The notes beneath the pieces were generated by a model, which was not told the origin of the DNA, ran no database searches, and saw nothing but the letters and a program-made list of their open reading frames with translations. A DNA stretch of 64,000 nucleotides from Alisma plantago-aquatica (lineage: Eukaryota; Streptophyta; Magnoliopsida; Alismatales; Alismataceae): the NCBI GenBank assembly GCA_963693085.1, contig OY856410.1:1334301804-1334365803 (forward strand), read 5' to 3'. Positions within the stretch are counted from its first letter, which is position 1. Each line of letters opens with the position of its first letter. The position numbers and the translations under genes were made by a program. Of the stretch, positions 21,235 to 34,400 are shown piece by piece.

Positions 21235-22542
21235 TCACAATGTGTTGAGTACAATCCGCAGGTGCTCGCGATGTTGATCCAACGTCTCGGAATAAACCAA
21301 AACATCATCAATAAACACCACTACAAACTTGTCGAGGTATGGGCGGAATACTCGGTTCATCAGGTCCATAAACGCAGCAGGGGAAATTGTCAAACCAAAA
21401 GGCATGACCATAAATTCATAATGCCCATAGCGAGTTCTGAACGCTGTCTTCGGAACATCATCATCCTTTACACGCATCTGGTAGTAGCCACTTCGCAGAT
21501 CCATCTTGGAGAACACGGTGGGTGACTTCAGCTGATCGAATAGGTCGTCGATGCGCGGCAACGGATAACGATTCTTCACTGTCACCTGGTTGAGCATGCG
21601 GTAATCCATACACATCCGCAAGGATCCATCTTTCTTCTTCACGAACAAGACAGGGGCTCCCCAAGGGGAAACACTGGGGTGAATGAAACCCATGTCAAGA
21701 AGCTCTTCAAGCTGCTTCTTCAACTCCGCCAGCTCAGTAGGAGCCAAGCGGTAAGGTGGCTTCGATATCGGTGAAGTTCCAGGTATGAGCTCGATGGAGA
21801 ATTCCACCTCGCGATTTGGTGGCAACCCGGGTAACTCCTCAGGAAAGACATCTGGGAAGTCCTTCACCACATAAACATGATCTAGGGCAGGAGGTGTAGC
21901 ATCGAGAACAATGGAGGCTAGGAAGGCTCTACACCCTTGTGAGACAAGCTTTTCAGCTTTGATGGCAGAGATGACGAACTGTCGCTCTCCTCGCTTCTTG
22001 CCCTTGACGCACACTCTTCCTTCATCAGGATGAAACAGACTAACCTTGGATTCCTCACAGAACAGAACAACTTTATACTTCTTTAACCAATCCATACCCA
22101 GGATGATGTCAAAGACGGTCATATCAAGCAAGACGAACACTGTAGGAAACGTTATTCCGGATACACAGAGGTTCAAGGTAGGAGTTTGGAGGTACGAGGA
22201 GTAGATTTTACCACTAGGAGTTTTTACATCTAACACATGATCCATAAACTCAGATTCGATTTCAAGCATAGAGGCAAACTGTCTAGATATGAAGGTATTG
22301 GAGGAACCAGAATCAAACAGAGCTTTTAAAGGATGCAAATTGAGGTGTAGTGTACCTTCAATCACTTCATTGCCTTCACCATCTTCTTCAGCATTGAGAG
22401 CAAACACTCTCCCATTCCGCCTCTCAGCTGGCGGACGTCTCGGGTTCTGGTTGTTGTTGTTATTCCACGGTGGAGGGTTCTGTCTCGGCTGTTGTGGCTG
22501 CTGAGCATGATTCTGCCCTTGCTGGAAATGAGGGCAGTTGGG
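21235..22542 (-). pseudogene. Tekay protease and reverse transcriptase core
   Basis: After the knuckle come a basic linker and an aspartic protease with active-site [10 protein letters not shown] and the flap/closing motif ILGMDWL. The RT fingers and palm follow: [66 protein letters not shown] and FIDDVLVYS (catalytic Asp pair present). The TISPAAF stretch departs from the usual TNAPAAF. The open frame ends at TGA 21235-21237. Confidence 0.92.
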
Positions 22543-23460
22543 TCAGATGTGCCCAACCTGGCCACACTCATGGCAGGTTGGTGGAGGACGATTGCCAACA
22601 CGAGCAAGTGCATTGTTGGCGGGACATCTTCCAGGAGGATGGTAGCGATTGCATCTGTTGTAGAGATCACGACCACGGTTCTCATGCTGGTTCAGATTCT
22701 TCCTTTTATTGTTGTTGAAGCTACTGGAAGACTGGAATCCCGAATATGACTCGATGGCGAGAGCCTTGTCCACCATCTGTTGAAACATGAGTGGCAGCTG
22801 TGGAACGAGGCTTCAACCAACATGGTAGTTCAGGCCCTCCAAGAACAAGGTTGCTCTTCTGTCAGCTCCAAGGTCGGTGGCGTAACGTTCCAACAGCAGA
22901 AACTTCTGAACGTAGTCGGCCACGCTCATGCTTCCTTGCTTGAGACTGTAAAACTCAGCCTCCTTCTTCCTCAGGAACGCATGACAGATGTACTTCTCTC
23001 TGAACAACTTCAGGAACTGAGTCCACTCCATGGAGGAGGTGTCTCGTGTGCGGGCAACTCCATTCCACCAAACACGCGCCGGTCCATCTAGCACGTACGT
23101 CGCAAACCGAACCTTCTGGTGAGGAGGGCAAGCCATACCCTCGAAGGTCCGATCCAGGGCCAACACCCAGTCATCAGCTTTGTCCACCATGTTAGGCTCA
23201 CTCTCACCCTTGAAGTAGGGTGGCTGCATCTTGATGAAGTCAGTGAGGGTGAACTCCCTCGGCTTGGCGGAAACAGCAGCAATGGTGTTGAGTTGTCCCA
23301 TCATGGTGGAGGACAACAACTGTCGCAGCATCGCCAGCCCCTGCTCAGGTGTGAAGGAAGGTACACCATAGGTTGGTTGGGTAACAGCAGGAGTCACAGG
23401 AGTGTCGAGGTTGTCAGCGTTGGACTCCTGGTTTGAGTTGTCAAACAGGTCACCTCTCCT
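22543..23460 (-). pseudogene. Tekay gag with CCHC knuckle
   Basis: Capsid part: FIKMQPPYFKGESEPNMVDK, WVLALDRTFEGMAC, YVLDGPARVWWNG, WTQFLKLFREKYI, EFYSLKQGSMSVADYVQKF, ERYATDLGADRRATLFLEGL. Nucleocapsid: CHECGQVGHI, then stop, then PNC, a CX2CX4HX4C knuckle with TGA at 22543-22545 inside it. Another TGA lies at 22813-22815. Both sit where an Arg codon is expected. No good ATG is visible: the frame continues upstream of 23397 to a stop near 23482, so the true start is mutated or unclear. Confidence 0.88.
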
Positions 23461-23591
23461 AAAATTAGGGTTAACTTATTAAATTTTCAGGAGTAAAGAA
23501 TCATAGATGAGAGGGAAGAGAAATAGAGATGAGAAAAGGATAACTAGAATGCTATTGCCTAAAAGCATACTACTTCGGGCAGTTCGTATCA

Positions 23592-23603
23592 GCTCTGATA
23601 CCA
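23592..23603 (-). other. Primer-binding site, initiator tRNA-Met (Tekay)
   Basis: On the minus strand TGGTATCAGAGC begins three bases after the 5' LTR, an exact match to the 3' end complement of plant initiator tRNA-Met. Confidence 0.93.
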
Positions 23604-23606
23604 TGC

Positions 23607-24660
23607 TGTAAAGAGGTGAGATCACCTATCTACTAAAATTTAAAGGAAATACAAACATTCACAATTTTTAACAGAAATTTTAGACTTTGAGGATGATTGC
23701 ATAATATTCCAAATAAATAAGCATGATTCCAGATACATAATAAAATGTCAATAGCAGCAGCAAGAAAGAAATAACAAGCCTTCTAATGGCTTTATTGTTT
23801 ATTACATCATTGCTTTCAAAAAGAAAAGATAAGATAGAATAGAGGATCTAGCTATAGCAACCTAGCCATCCTTCTTCAAGCTAACGATCACAGCAAGGAT
23901 TCTTTCTTCAAGCCCTTCCTTCACCTTGCACATATCCAACACCTGGGTGGTTGGGAAGACACCCAACAAGAGGGAAAACAAGGAAAAGTATGTGTTACAC
24001 TAACAATCTATCAAAGGAAAAGAAAGTTGTAAGAAGTAAATTTAGGCTAGATATTTTGTGTAAGAAGATATCAAAAAGTATGAGGTTTTCATAAGAGGAC
24101 TTGCCATTAACAAAAAGAAATAAAGGGTTTAGCATGTTAATTAATATGTCTATCTAACTAAGTAGGGTTGAGGCACCTACCGGACTTCTAACCTTAGGTG
24201 AGGGAAGAATTATAAACATTTCCAAATCACCTACAATTTCTAATGGGGAGAATAATAAACATTCCCCTAGGGCGATTTTATACATGCCCTCTATGGGTGG
24301 TTGTACATAAGTACCACTACTTAAAATTTAAATAGAACATTTAATTTCATGCTAACAAAAGATTTATGGCAAGATTTAAGCAAAAGAATATATATCATGG
24401 CAGTGGGGTATGAATACCCAAACAAGAGAATACTACATCTACTTTTGAGGCAAATAAGACATTTAGGTTTCAAGAATTCAATGGTTTAGATCAAGTTAAA
24501 TCTCATAGAAGAAATATAGGTATTGGACTAAAGATTTCCCAACTGATAGGTAGATGCACAATCAAAACTCATACTAAACACATACCTTGGCCACAGGTGT
24601 CCTAAGTTTCCCTTTTTCAACTCTTCACACGAACTATAAACCCAAACTTCCTATTACATC

Positions 24661-24710
<50 letters not shown>

Positions 24711-26860
24711 TTACATGTATTCATTTAAAAGATTGAAAACCCTAATTTACTAACTTTTTGCACAAACTCTCGATTCAGACTTCAAAAACCTCATAATCAT
24801 CTTAGTTAGGTTTTCCTGATCAAAATAACATATAATATTGTATATTTTGGAAATATAGATGTTTAGGGTTAATTTTAGGGATTTTTAAGTTAATTAAATC
24901 GATTTTAAAAACACCTTTTCAAAAAACTCAAAACGAAATCTCAAAAACATTTTTATTAAATAGATCTCGTTTTTCTTATTTCAAAACACTATTTATTTAT
25001 TATTTTTGACCAACGGAATAATTTATAAAAATTATTTTACTCCGACCAATGGCAGATTGCCACGTAGGCAAAGCCAACCGCATCGAGCGGTCGCGGGCGA
25101 CTGAGAGCGGCGACCCGCGTCTCAGGGCCTCTCGCAACCGGTCGAGCGACCCGGCGGTTAAACAGGGGTAAAGGACCGTCATGTCCTTGGCGAGAAAACG
25201 AAAGGAGAAGAAACCGGAGGGGCAAAATAGTCATTTGCACGTCGTCATCAACCTCGGCCGACCCTCGTCGCGCGCGAGCAGGCTTGCTCGGCCGATTTGG
25301 GCAAAATCGCTATACTCAACGAAAACTTGCGTTTAGATAGTCGAAAGAAAGAGAAGGACGAGATGAACTCAATGGTACCTTTGATTCGAACCGAGGTGGC
25401 CGAAAAAGAGAGGGAGAAGCGCCGCAAGCTAGGGACCTTCGGCTTCTCGTCGGGGGTCGAAACGTCCACGAAAATCCAAATTGGAGGTACAAACAGGTTG
25501 CTAAGGTGATGGCGGTCGCAAGGGTTGAGTTATTTATAGGCAAGGAACCCTAGACTAGGATGTGGGTAGGAGCAAGGGGAAGTGGCCGGCGGCTACTTTG
25601 GGCGTTTCCCAAATACGCGTCAAAGCTCGAAAAGTTTGGGATAATCCTATGCGAAATCTCGCAAGGAATCCAACGTAACAAAAATCAAGGAAAATCGTTG
25701 AGTAAATCTCAAGTTATTGCGATTTTAAGAAAACGAAAAATCCTATCTGTTGCCTAAACCGACTCAAGGTAGAAGACGACCGTGCGTCCTCGGATCGGTG
25801 GACACGGGTCCACTAATCAACCTGGACCGTCCGATCTCGCATTAGATCAGGGAAATATCCCTGAGCAAAAGTCGATTAAAACTATTAGATTTTAAATGTT
25901 TTTCTCTTTCTTCTTTTGGAGGCTCAAACGTTGCCCAAAAATTATGAAAATTTATATTCTGACTTATTTCGACGCGTAGAATCCAAATATGGAGTTAGTT
26001 TTTCATTTTGAGAAAGTTTATTAGGTGAAATAATTAATATGTCATTTTCTCTTTCCTCCCTCAAAAGAGGTGATAACATTATCTAAAATTAATGTAACTT
26101 CACCCATAAGTCTCCCAAAAGGTTTGGAACACGATTTTGCAATTATCTTCACAAGTTGACATTATATTTATATTTATTAAATTAATTAGAACATTCTACA
26201 CACTTTCTCTCTCCTATTTTTCTTATTATTCATATATTATCCAAATTAGTTGCAAATTTGCACAGAGGCTTATTTTTATGTTTAGAATACGAATTTGAAG
26301 TAATTTTCCTGATTTGAGAGCATTAAGTATTTTATTCATTTTTATTGGCATATTTCCTATATTCCATTGATAATTTATTAATATTTTCATTTTAAATAAT
26401 ACTTGACCCTTAAGTTACTCTTTGCTCAAGGAAACGAATTAAACTATCAAATTATCATGATGGTTTTAGATTATCATATTTGTTGCAAAAATCCTTGTAA
26501 TTATCTCCTTTACTCATAAATTCTCATATTTCCTTTACTTATTATATTTATCTTCTTTCTTTTATAACATTCAGATTTTGTTCTTATTTCTTATATTCTA
26601 GGAAACACTAGAAGATTCTAGGACGAATTATTTTTACTCTTTTTATTACTTAATGTGAATTTGCATTTTAAACCCATTATCTAATTCTAACTGAGGCATT
26701 TGTGCATGCAACCTTAAAATAAGAATATATAGGAAACATTTAACCAATAACCATCTTAATTTCTTTTAAATCAAAACTAAGGACAAATGGAATGAAAATG
26801 AAGGTCAAAGCTTATAGAAAAGAGTACAAAGAGGTACATAGGAGATTTCAGTATGTTACA
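23607..26860 (-). mobile_element. Tekay 5' LTR
   Basis: 3254 bp, the same structure as the left LTR. The AT tract (24662-24705) is about 16 bp longer, which accounts for the length difference. Its minus-strand TATA box at 25531-25539 would drive the element. Confidence 0.95.
25531..25539 (-). promoter_or_regulatory. TATA box of Tekay 5' LTR
   Basis: CTATAAATA on the minus strand sits in the LTR just upstream of a CpG-rich segment that would hold the transcription start. An identical box is at 17602-17610 in the 3' LTR. Confidence 0.6.
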
Positions 26861-26865
26861 ACATC
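26861..26865. repeat. Target-site duplication ACATC, right of Tekay
   Basis: Follows ...TGTTACA. Pairs with 15689-15693. Confidence 0.97.
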
Positions 26866-27603
26866 TCAAACTTCCCAAGACTTAATAAAATTTGAAATCC
26901 AGCCATGTATGTAATTGTTAGGGTTCTTTGGTAAATCACATTGGATGATAACTGGTGCCTTGATCTTCATGCTAATATCTTATGTAATTCATATTCCTTC
27001 AGTTGTATTTATTTGTATTTGTTCTTGTTCATTGCATTCACACTGCTCAATTTCTTAATCCATTATACTATCTACTTTAGCTAATTTAATTTCATGACCT
27101 ACTTGTAAAAAAATGCTATTACAAGTTATATTATATAGTTGGGACATGGATCTCACTTGGTGGGGTTCCACACCTTTTTAGATGATCAACAGTGTGTCAG
27201 AACCATGTTGGTGAGGAAGCTCAGTTGGGATACTAGTAGATCTCGAGAGGTTGGTGTGGTTTGTGTTAATGTCCTAGAGTCATCCCTGTACTCTCAGGTC
27301 CAGATAGGAATATTTGTACATAAGGTATATCGACTCAAAATTTTGATTATACACAATAACAAATGTAAATGCTCTAAGTTTTGGGAAATATCTTTTCAGT
27401 ATAGGTTATGGCTGAGGCCATGCAACTTACATAAATGTACTTGATATGAACATATGTGAAATTTGACCTTTGTTTAAATGTTTCTTTTAGAATGTTTGAA
27501 ATTTCATGTGGTTTTAATTCTATATGTTTTTTGATTTGGTTAATAAGTATTTGATCAATGTTTTAGTTTTGAGTAGTCTCATGTAGCATGGTAGGTTGTC
27601 ACA
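26866..27603 (+). mobile_element. G2 gypsy 5' LTR, block A, right part
   Basis: This continues the LTR from 15693, beginning TCAAACTTCC and ending TTGTCACA. The 12 bases at 27610-27621 (TGGTATTAGAGT) match the initiator-Met PBS except for two C-to-T differences. Confidence 0.75.
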
Positions 27604-27718
27604 ATTTGGTGGTATTAGAGTTTTAGATTTGCGGAATCTACATGGACATTGGACTTAGGATGTTGTGTCTATTCTTACATATCCAACATATCTAACCATG
27701 GTTTATTGTTATGTAGAT

Positions 27719-29301
27719 ATGTCTAGAGAGTGTGAAGAACATGTTGAGAGTAGTTATGTGGCCTTTAAGGTGGAAGTAGGAGACAAATACCAGAGGAAAG
27801 AATGCCTGATACATGGATAGAATAGCTCATCCTGCCTCATTTTGACCCAACAACCATAGCTGACCTAGCCTTCCAATTAGTTTTTAGATCGCTAATGGCG
27901 ACGATCATGCATCTGGAAGAATGGGCACCTGCACCTCAACCAAGGGTACCCGACCAAAATGCTAAATCTTCGGGTTTAGGGAAGACATTCGAAAGGATGA
28001 AGTGGGTTGGTGCCACCAAGTACCTGGGAACAGTAGACCAAATAGACACAAATATGTGGTTGACTGAGTTGGAAGGGCATTCATGATCTTGAATATCTCT
28101 AAGAAGGATAAGGTGAAGAATGTGATCTTCCTTTTGAAGGATAATGATGGCCACTGGTGGGTCATCAAAGAGGAGAAGACAACAAGTGAGGTGTGAAGAG
28201 TTTCAGTGAGAGTTTGTCAGCCATTACTTCCTCGAGACGTAATCTGGAAGATAAGATGGCTCAGTTTGAGAAATTACACAAAGGACCATTTTTTGTAAAT
28301 GACTATGAGGTGAAGTTTATGGAGTTATTGAGGTTCTATCCTCACATGGAATTTACATATAAAGAGAGGATTATAAGGTTTGAGAAGGACTTGAATGCTG
28401 AGATGGCACATACATCGTCAACTTTGGAGTCCCATGAGAAGTTTTCCATATTTGTGGAGTCTGTGAGGAGGATAGAAAGGACAACTATCGATCAATAAGA
28501 GGCTAGTACGGAAGAGATTACCCTAATTCAAAGGAAAATCGTCTGACAATTTCAAGAAGCAAAGGTTTTTGCCCCACAATATCAACAATTACAATAGAGG
28601 TTGGCATTTTCTGAGCCAAGGACACAAGCATAGTCACAATGGTCTCCTAGCAAGAGTAGAGGTCGTAGTTTTCCACCAGATGGAGCAAATAGTTTGGGTT
28701 TGATAACAGTGAGATGACCATTTAGGTCACAACATGAAATAAGGATGTGATTCAAGTGTGGCTAGGTTGGGAATGTGAGATGGTCTTGACCTATGAAGAA
28801 CCAACATGTTACTCACAACTAGATTCTATGCTATGAGTCAATCAGAAGTGGTGGTGAAATTGTGAGTCATAACTGGTCAGATGGAAGTTTTTCACTTTGA
28901 CTTATCTTCATATACCTTTGTATCTATTTTGGTTGACCCAGGTGCCGAACACTCATTGATCACCAGAGAGGTGATAATAATTGTAACTTGCCTGTATGCA
29001 GTAAAGACGATAACCTCTTGCTAGAAACCCCTTTAGTTTGTTTCGTTGTGTTGTGGAAAGTGTGCCCATCATGTGTTCTTTCTTTTTATGGACGCACCAT
29101 ACACATGGATATTATGATACTTTATATGCATAGGTTCAATTTGATCCTAGGGATGGGTACGTTGGAGAAATACAAGGTCATTTTTGGACTGTGGTTCCAA
29201 GGTTGTAAAGTTTTGTGATGGGGATATATCTTGAACTTTCCAAGGAGATAGGAAGATTCTTCCTACCTATATGGTGTTGGCAGTGGCAACAAAGAAGTTA
29301 A
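27719..29301 (+). pseudogene. G2 gypsy gag-protease remnant, block A
   Basis: Gag fragments in shifting frames: LEEWAPAPQPRVPDQN, FERMKWVGATKYLGTVDQID and MWLTELEGH (27895-28086), then a piece readable as REFVSHYF/KHF-type capsid (28200-28500). A knuckle remnant follows (TGCTTCAAGTGTGGC in block B, 40467; damaged here). Protease: LVDPGAEHSLITREV (~28930) with the catalytic Asp, and a late piece resembling DVILGM...LEKYKVI (29130-29200). Stops and frameshifts are everywhere. The protease is interrupted by copia-2 at 29302, and no G2 RT or integrase is found. Confidence 0.75.
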
Positions 29302-31449
29302 TGTTGGTATAGTATTCCCAGAGAGCTAATCATATGATGATTGCGATGAGGCATTAGATACCTTATTTGATAATGATAAAGGTAATTCTGTCTATTATGT
29401 TTGTCTCACTCATGAGATGATGAAACATACATGATAGATGTCTAAATAATGATGTGACTCGATGACAGATGTCTTCAAGTTAAGGACCTGAACAATGAGA
29501 CCATATGTATGTTAAGAGTACATACATTCTTGTTATGTCCCTAGTCGGATATTACTGTGGAAGAAAAATAGACAACAGTAATACATAAGACTAGAGTGTG
29601 TGTTTACTGATGACAAAGTCTCATTAGTCATGATATATGAAATCAAGTCAAGCACACAGATATATGTTAGAGAACAATATATCAGACATACCCACCTTGA
29701 GAATGGTACATGGATACCATGGAATGGTAGTCATAACCATCTCTCATAGTGATAGTGGTTCTTAGACCTGAAATCACTACACTCATCACATGTCATTGGG
29801 TACACTTTGACATCATCAAACACATTCCTAAAATGCGGGTGTTATAAAGGTGATGGTTGGGCGACTTTGACACATGGGGATAGATTGTGAGTGATAGAGA
29901 TGGGATTTATCCCTCCTACAAGGAGTATGATATCCAGAGCCCCTTGATAAGTGAGACTGAGAATTGTATGGCCATACTCATGTGATTTAATATATGATAT
30001 GTGAACTCACATGAATCTTAGACAGTCTGCTCTAGGTTAAGGAACATGGATTGAATGTTGAAGAGGATGATGTTCCATACCTCGAGTTCAATCCGGATGT
30101 CAGAGACAAAGGAACTATACAATCACTATAACACTAATCACAGATTGTAGGCTGAAGTTGTTCTCCAACTTTCTGAGTTACTTGGGTAGCAATGATGAGT
30201 TACTAGATTCCTCTCATTGCTTTTGATGTCATAAATTGTTATCAACATTCACTGCCAATGTAGATTGGAACCTTCATGGTCACACACATAGGATACCCCT
30301 GGAAGAGGAGATTGTCCATGAATGATGTTTAGATTGAGACTAAAGGTGTTTAGGTACTTAATTAAACATAAAATTGACTGGATGTACTCAGAACAATCAA
30401 GTTCAAGTATTGAACTAGCTGGTAAGAGTGTCAAGTCGATTGGAGACTGCATTGGCAATGCCAGGATTGCCAACCGACTGGTTCACCCTTGTGAGCCGAT
30501 TGGCTGGTGTGAGCCAACCGACCAATTCACATGGTGAACCGGGCGGCTCACAATCCTGCCAACCGAGGAAATTGGGATTTTCTCAGTTGGAGGAAAACTT
30601 TTGCATTTCACTTGTTCAATTCGATTGGAATAAGGATTAATCTTTGAATTAATTGGAAACAATTAAGGAAAGTCAATTACAGGAAAGTCTGGGAAGTGAA
30701 ATGAATGGTTCACTTAGTGAACTGACCGATTTAGACTCCCAATTGACCGGTTCACTAGTGAACTGATCGGGTCACCTTTCCAAAAGATTATTTCAGTTGT
30801 GAAACGATCTATTCGCCTGCCGCAGTACAAACTATTCATAGAAATTCTAGACCTATCTACTCCTGAACAGACTGGGAACCCTGACCTTGCCCTCTACTAT
30901 AAATAGAGGCATACAGGGGGCTTCTCAGAACACAAAACTCAGAACATCAGTTGCTCTGCAACGTTGTTGTCCTTTCTGGTTTTGGTAACCGAGAGAGCCA
31001 GAGAAAGTGCTACCCGACTAGGGAGGCACAGTGAGGGAAAGACAACTACTGAAAAACAGTCTGAGTTTGGGAGAGTAGGTTGGTGCTAGTACACCAATAG
31101 GAGGGTCATCTCCTTCCTTCCAATTCTTCTAGAATGGCAAGAGTTCCAGGTGGTCCATGTGGACTATCTACAGAGGCGGGAGATGTCTACCGCTCAGGAG
31201 GACATGTCAGCTGTAGTCCATGGTGGAGGCTAGAGTCCATGGCGAAGACCAAGAACTACACAAGCACCATCCAAGACATGGCGTTGAAGACCGCACATGG
31301 CTGTGAGGTATTGTCGCTGGGAAATCCCCAAGACCAGGTATATCTTGCTAAAACCATCCTTCCCATTACATAGTCATTGATGGAATCTCCTATTATGGGT
31401 TGATGGGCAGAAATTTTTTTTCCACTGCCTACTCTGAGGCCATAAAACC
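29302..31449 (+). mobile_element. Copia-2 5' LTR, block A
   Basis: Starts TGTTGGTATAG inside G2 protease and runs to the bases before the PBS at 31456, about 2.15 kb. Mid-LTR (~30430-30790) has many AACCGACCGGTTCAC-like words. A TATAAATA box (30898-30905) is set in a near-palindrome CCTCTA...TAGAGG. The equivalent in B is 41026-43183. Confidence 0.7.
30898..30905 (+). promoter_or_regulatory. TATA box of copia-2 5' LTR (block A)
   Basis: TATAAATA sits within CCTCTACTATAAATAGAGG. In block B (42631-42638) the surrounding 19 bp form a perfect inverted repeat. Confidence 0.6.
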
Positions 31450-31455
31450 TAATAA

Positions 31456-31468
31456 TGATATCAGAGCC
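31456..31468 (+). other. Copia-2 primer-binding site (block A)
   Basis: TGATATCAGAGCC is one base from the initiator tRNA-Met complement TGGTATCAGAGCC seen intact in block B (43188-43200). Confidence 0.75.
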
Positions 31469-34400
31469 ACGTCAAAGTACTGTGTTTTGGGATAAATCAA
31501 TATGATCGGATTTTGGTTTTATCACCATTTATTTATTGCATACGATGCAAATATTTAAAATGACTAATGTGCATATACGACTAAATACCACATGCGACCA
31601 CAAACTAATATACATATATGATATGGTATATATGCAATTGATATGCTTCACCCTAAAACAATTTTGATGGTGGATGTGTAGCATGGTTATGGCCTATAAA
31701 CCCTATGTGTACTTGGTTGGTTATGGTTGTTTGCATCTCGGTCTGTGTACCGAGTCCTCTACCTTCTATTCCACTTGTAACTTGAGATAACTCGAGATCC
31801 TTTCTGTTCTACCTTTGCTCCCTTTGAATGTAACTCGAGGTTTTCCAAAGATTATGTAAAAGTAGGATAGTTTATTTTCTATTACATCGAAGAAGAAGAC
31901 GCTCAACACTAGACAAGCCGATCGCCTGGAGGACCGAGGAGGATTGCGAAGATGGATCTGGACCGACCGAGTGATGTCCCAACCGCTTGTTGCAGGTGTC
32001 CAGACATCGGAGGCCAGACTGACCAACCAACCGACCAAGAGGTGAGAAGATCGTGTTATAGGATGAGCCGATCAACCGGAATGGTTCAAGCACACATATC
32101 TTCATCAATAATAGGTTGCATATGATGTATACCTTAGATGACCATAATTCCTTGTGGCTCCAAGGAATTACAATAGGATGTCCGTAATCATTGCTTTTAT
32201 TGATATTGCATGTTTCTTGCTGTGGTTATATCATGTATATGATACATACTATATATGTGGTGATTGGATATGTATATTGACTTATATAAAATCCCTCAAA
32301 AAATACAATATTAAGTTGAAGATGTCTTCCATAAATGACACACATGAAAAGCTTGATCGACCATGTGTAGGTTACACCAAAGCATGGTGCACAATCTATC
32401 TCGTGTAAGTGTGATGGTAGACATGTAGGGTTTGCCAAAGCAGGGTGCATGTTTATCATGTCGACTTTTGGGTCAGACTTAACTGGTGATTCTTAGAGAG
32501 TCTAAGATCTAGAGGCATGTAGATGAACATAGCAAAGAGTTGCGCATGTCATCTATCCAAGAGTTGCATATTATGCAATTGACATGATGGCCTACCTAAA
32601 TAGTCAAGTTGTGTGCGATCAGCCAAAGATGACTCATAATTTGATGAAATATGGAACTTGGCCACTAGAAGATTGTACGCTACAATCTTCCAAACTGATA
32701 CACTAGGGTTATCAATTTGATCAAAATAGTGGGAGCGATAATTAATTAAAGGACTAATTAATATCGTCAAATTTATCAAATCAAACAAATAAAAAATGTT
32801 TTGAAAAGTTGCAAAATTCTTTTGTAGAATCCAAATGACAAACACAAATACATTATCGTTGCGGTCAGTTCGTAAATGAGATAAACTTCAAATATGGTAT
32901 GGGACCTTTGAGAAGTGTTCTCAATAGTGAGTGTAAACTCTAAAGTCCTTGAAAGACCAGAGCCAGTGAAACCACTCCAAGTGCGCCTAAGGCTAAAATT
33001 GGTTGCTTACTTGTAGTATGCCAATGATGCCTAAGACATCAAGAATCTTATGTTGAGCTATATGAACTATGAGTTACATAAATAGCTTGAAGCATGGACA
33101 TTCTTGAGATAGGTTATACATCTTAAGAATCATGTAAAGCATGAAAGGTATAATGTCTTCAAAGTGATGTTCGAGTATAATCATACAGATGGAGATCAAG
33201 TATCATCTCATATGCTCAATATGATTGTGCATATAGATCAACTGTGATTTCTTATAGGTTAAGAGTTGACCAAACGTATGATTCTACAAATCATTGTGTG
33301 AATCATATAGCCAGTATCAAATGTTGAGAAACTTGGCCAAACCATTGTCTAAAATATTTGGCATATTGATGCCAAAGTATGAATGAAGAAAGGACAAACC
33401 TATGATAATGATCAATAGAGTAAAGTCCATTGACTAAAGAAAGGTCAAGAAGTGTTCTAAAGCCAAGGTAAAGTCCAAGTCTTCATCACTCAAGATATGG
33501 AGAGGGATAAGTGCAAAAGAGAATATGTCCCTTTTCACTTATAAAGATAAGGAAAGAAAGTGCCACCACTGTCACTTGTTTGGACGTTTGAAAAGAAAAC
33601 TAACCTCTCTATTGAGGACCTCAAGAAGAGGATAGAGATAGAGATCTCTACTTCATGAACTGAGAGGAAGTATGCTAGAAACTACGTGGAGCAAGAGTTT
33701 CTGCCACTATAGTTACAACATGACATTCATGGGCATTTAATAGATTTATAGAATTGCTATTATATAAATTCCATCAATGAAAACATCATACATCTTGTAT
33801 GGAAAAGAATAATGGAGTGATGTTTCATTTGAAAGATATGATCTTTTATGGAAATGGCTATGTCTCATTAACTATACTTGATAGATGAAGAGACAAATTT
33901 GTGTGACACATGTAATGAATGACATGATAACTCAAACTTGAATGTCTATAGTGATGTCATCTAGAGCGCATAAACGGGAATCACATTTCTGAAATCCATA
34001 TGATGGATATCTAGACTCTTTTGGTTGTTGAACCAATAGAGACATGCTAATCTCATTTATTGTGCAAAATGACAAAGGTTCTTCACTAGATATAGTGGGA
34101 GGACAATTATTCTATTAAGGATTATACATATTGATGTATATAGTCCTTTTAGAATAAATGCTAAAGGCAATCAATATTACTTCAATATATTTACTGATGA
34201 CCTCAGTAGATATGATAGTTTGTATTTAGTGAAATACAAACATGAATCTCTTGAAGTTTTCAAAAAGATCAGAATGAAGTACATAATTATCTTGGTATAA
34301 GTATTAAATTTCAATATGATCGATATGGAAATACTGTGAACCATGAGTTTGAGAACCTTCTGGAAAGATCATGATAATGTATCATGATGGAGTCCATCTA

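Larger units (their letters stand above)
15694..26860 (-). mobile_element. Tekay/Del-like chromovirus (Ty3/gypsy), full length, coding-dead
   Basis: This 11,167-bp element reads on the minus strand. It has LTRs at 23607-26860 (5') and 15694-18932 (3'), TG...CA ends, 5-bp TSD ACATC, an iMet PBS at 23592-23603 and a PPT at 18933-18950. The internal order is gag, CCHC knuckle, protease, RT, RNase H, integrase with chromodomain. LTRs of >3 kb and a C-terminal chromodomain fit the Tekay/Del lineage. By eye the LTRs differ at about 25-30 substitutions plus the length of an AT microsatellite, near 1%, so it is a young insertion. Gag-pol is broken by about five stop codons and one frameshift, so it cannot move on its own. 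Confidence 0.95.

Noticed and set aside
29302..31449. A separate host gene in copia-2 LTR, suggested by frames at 30322-30640 and 31134-31373
   Set aside because: The same frames recur at 42161-42373 and 42812-43063 in the duplicate LTR and contain no recognisable domain.
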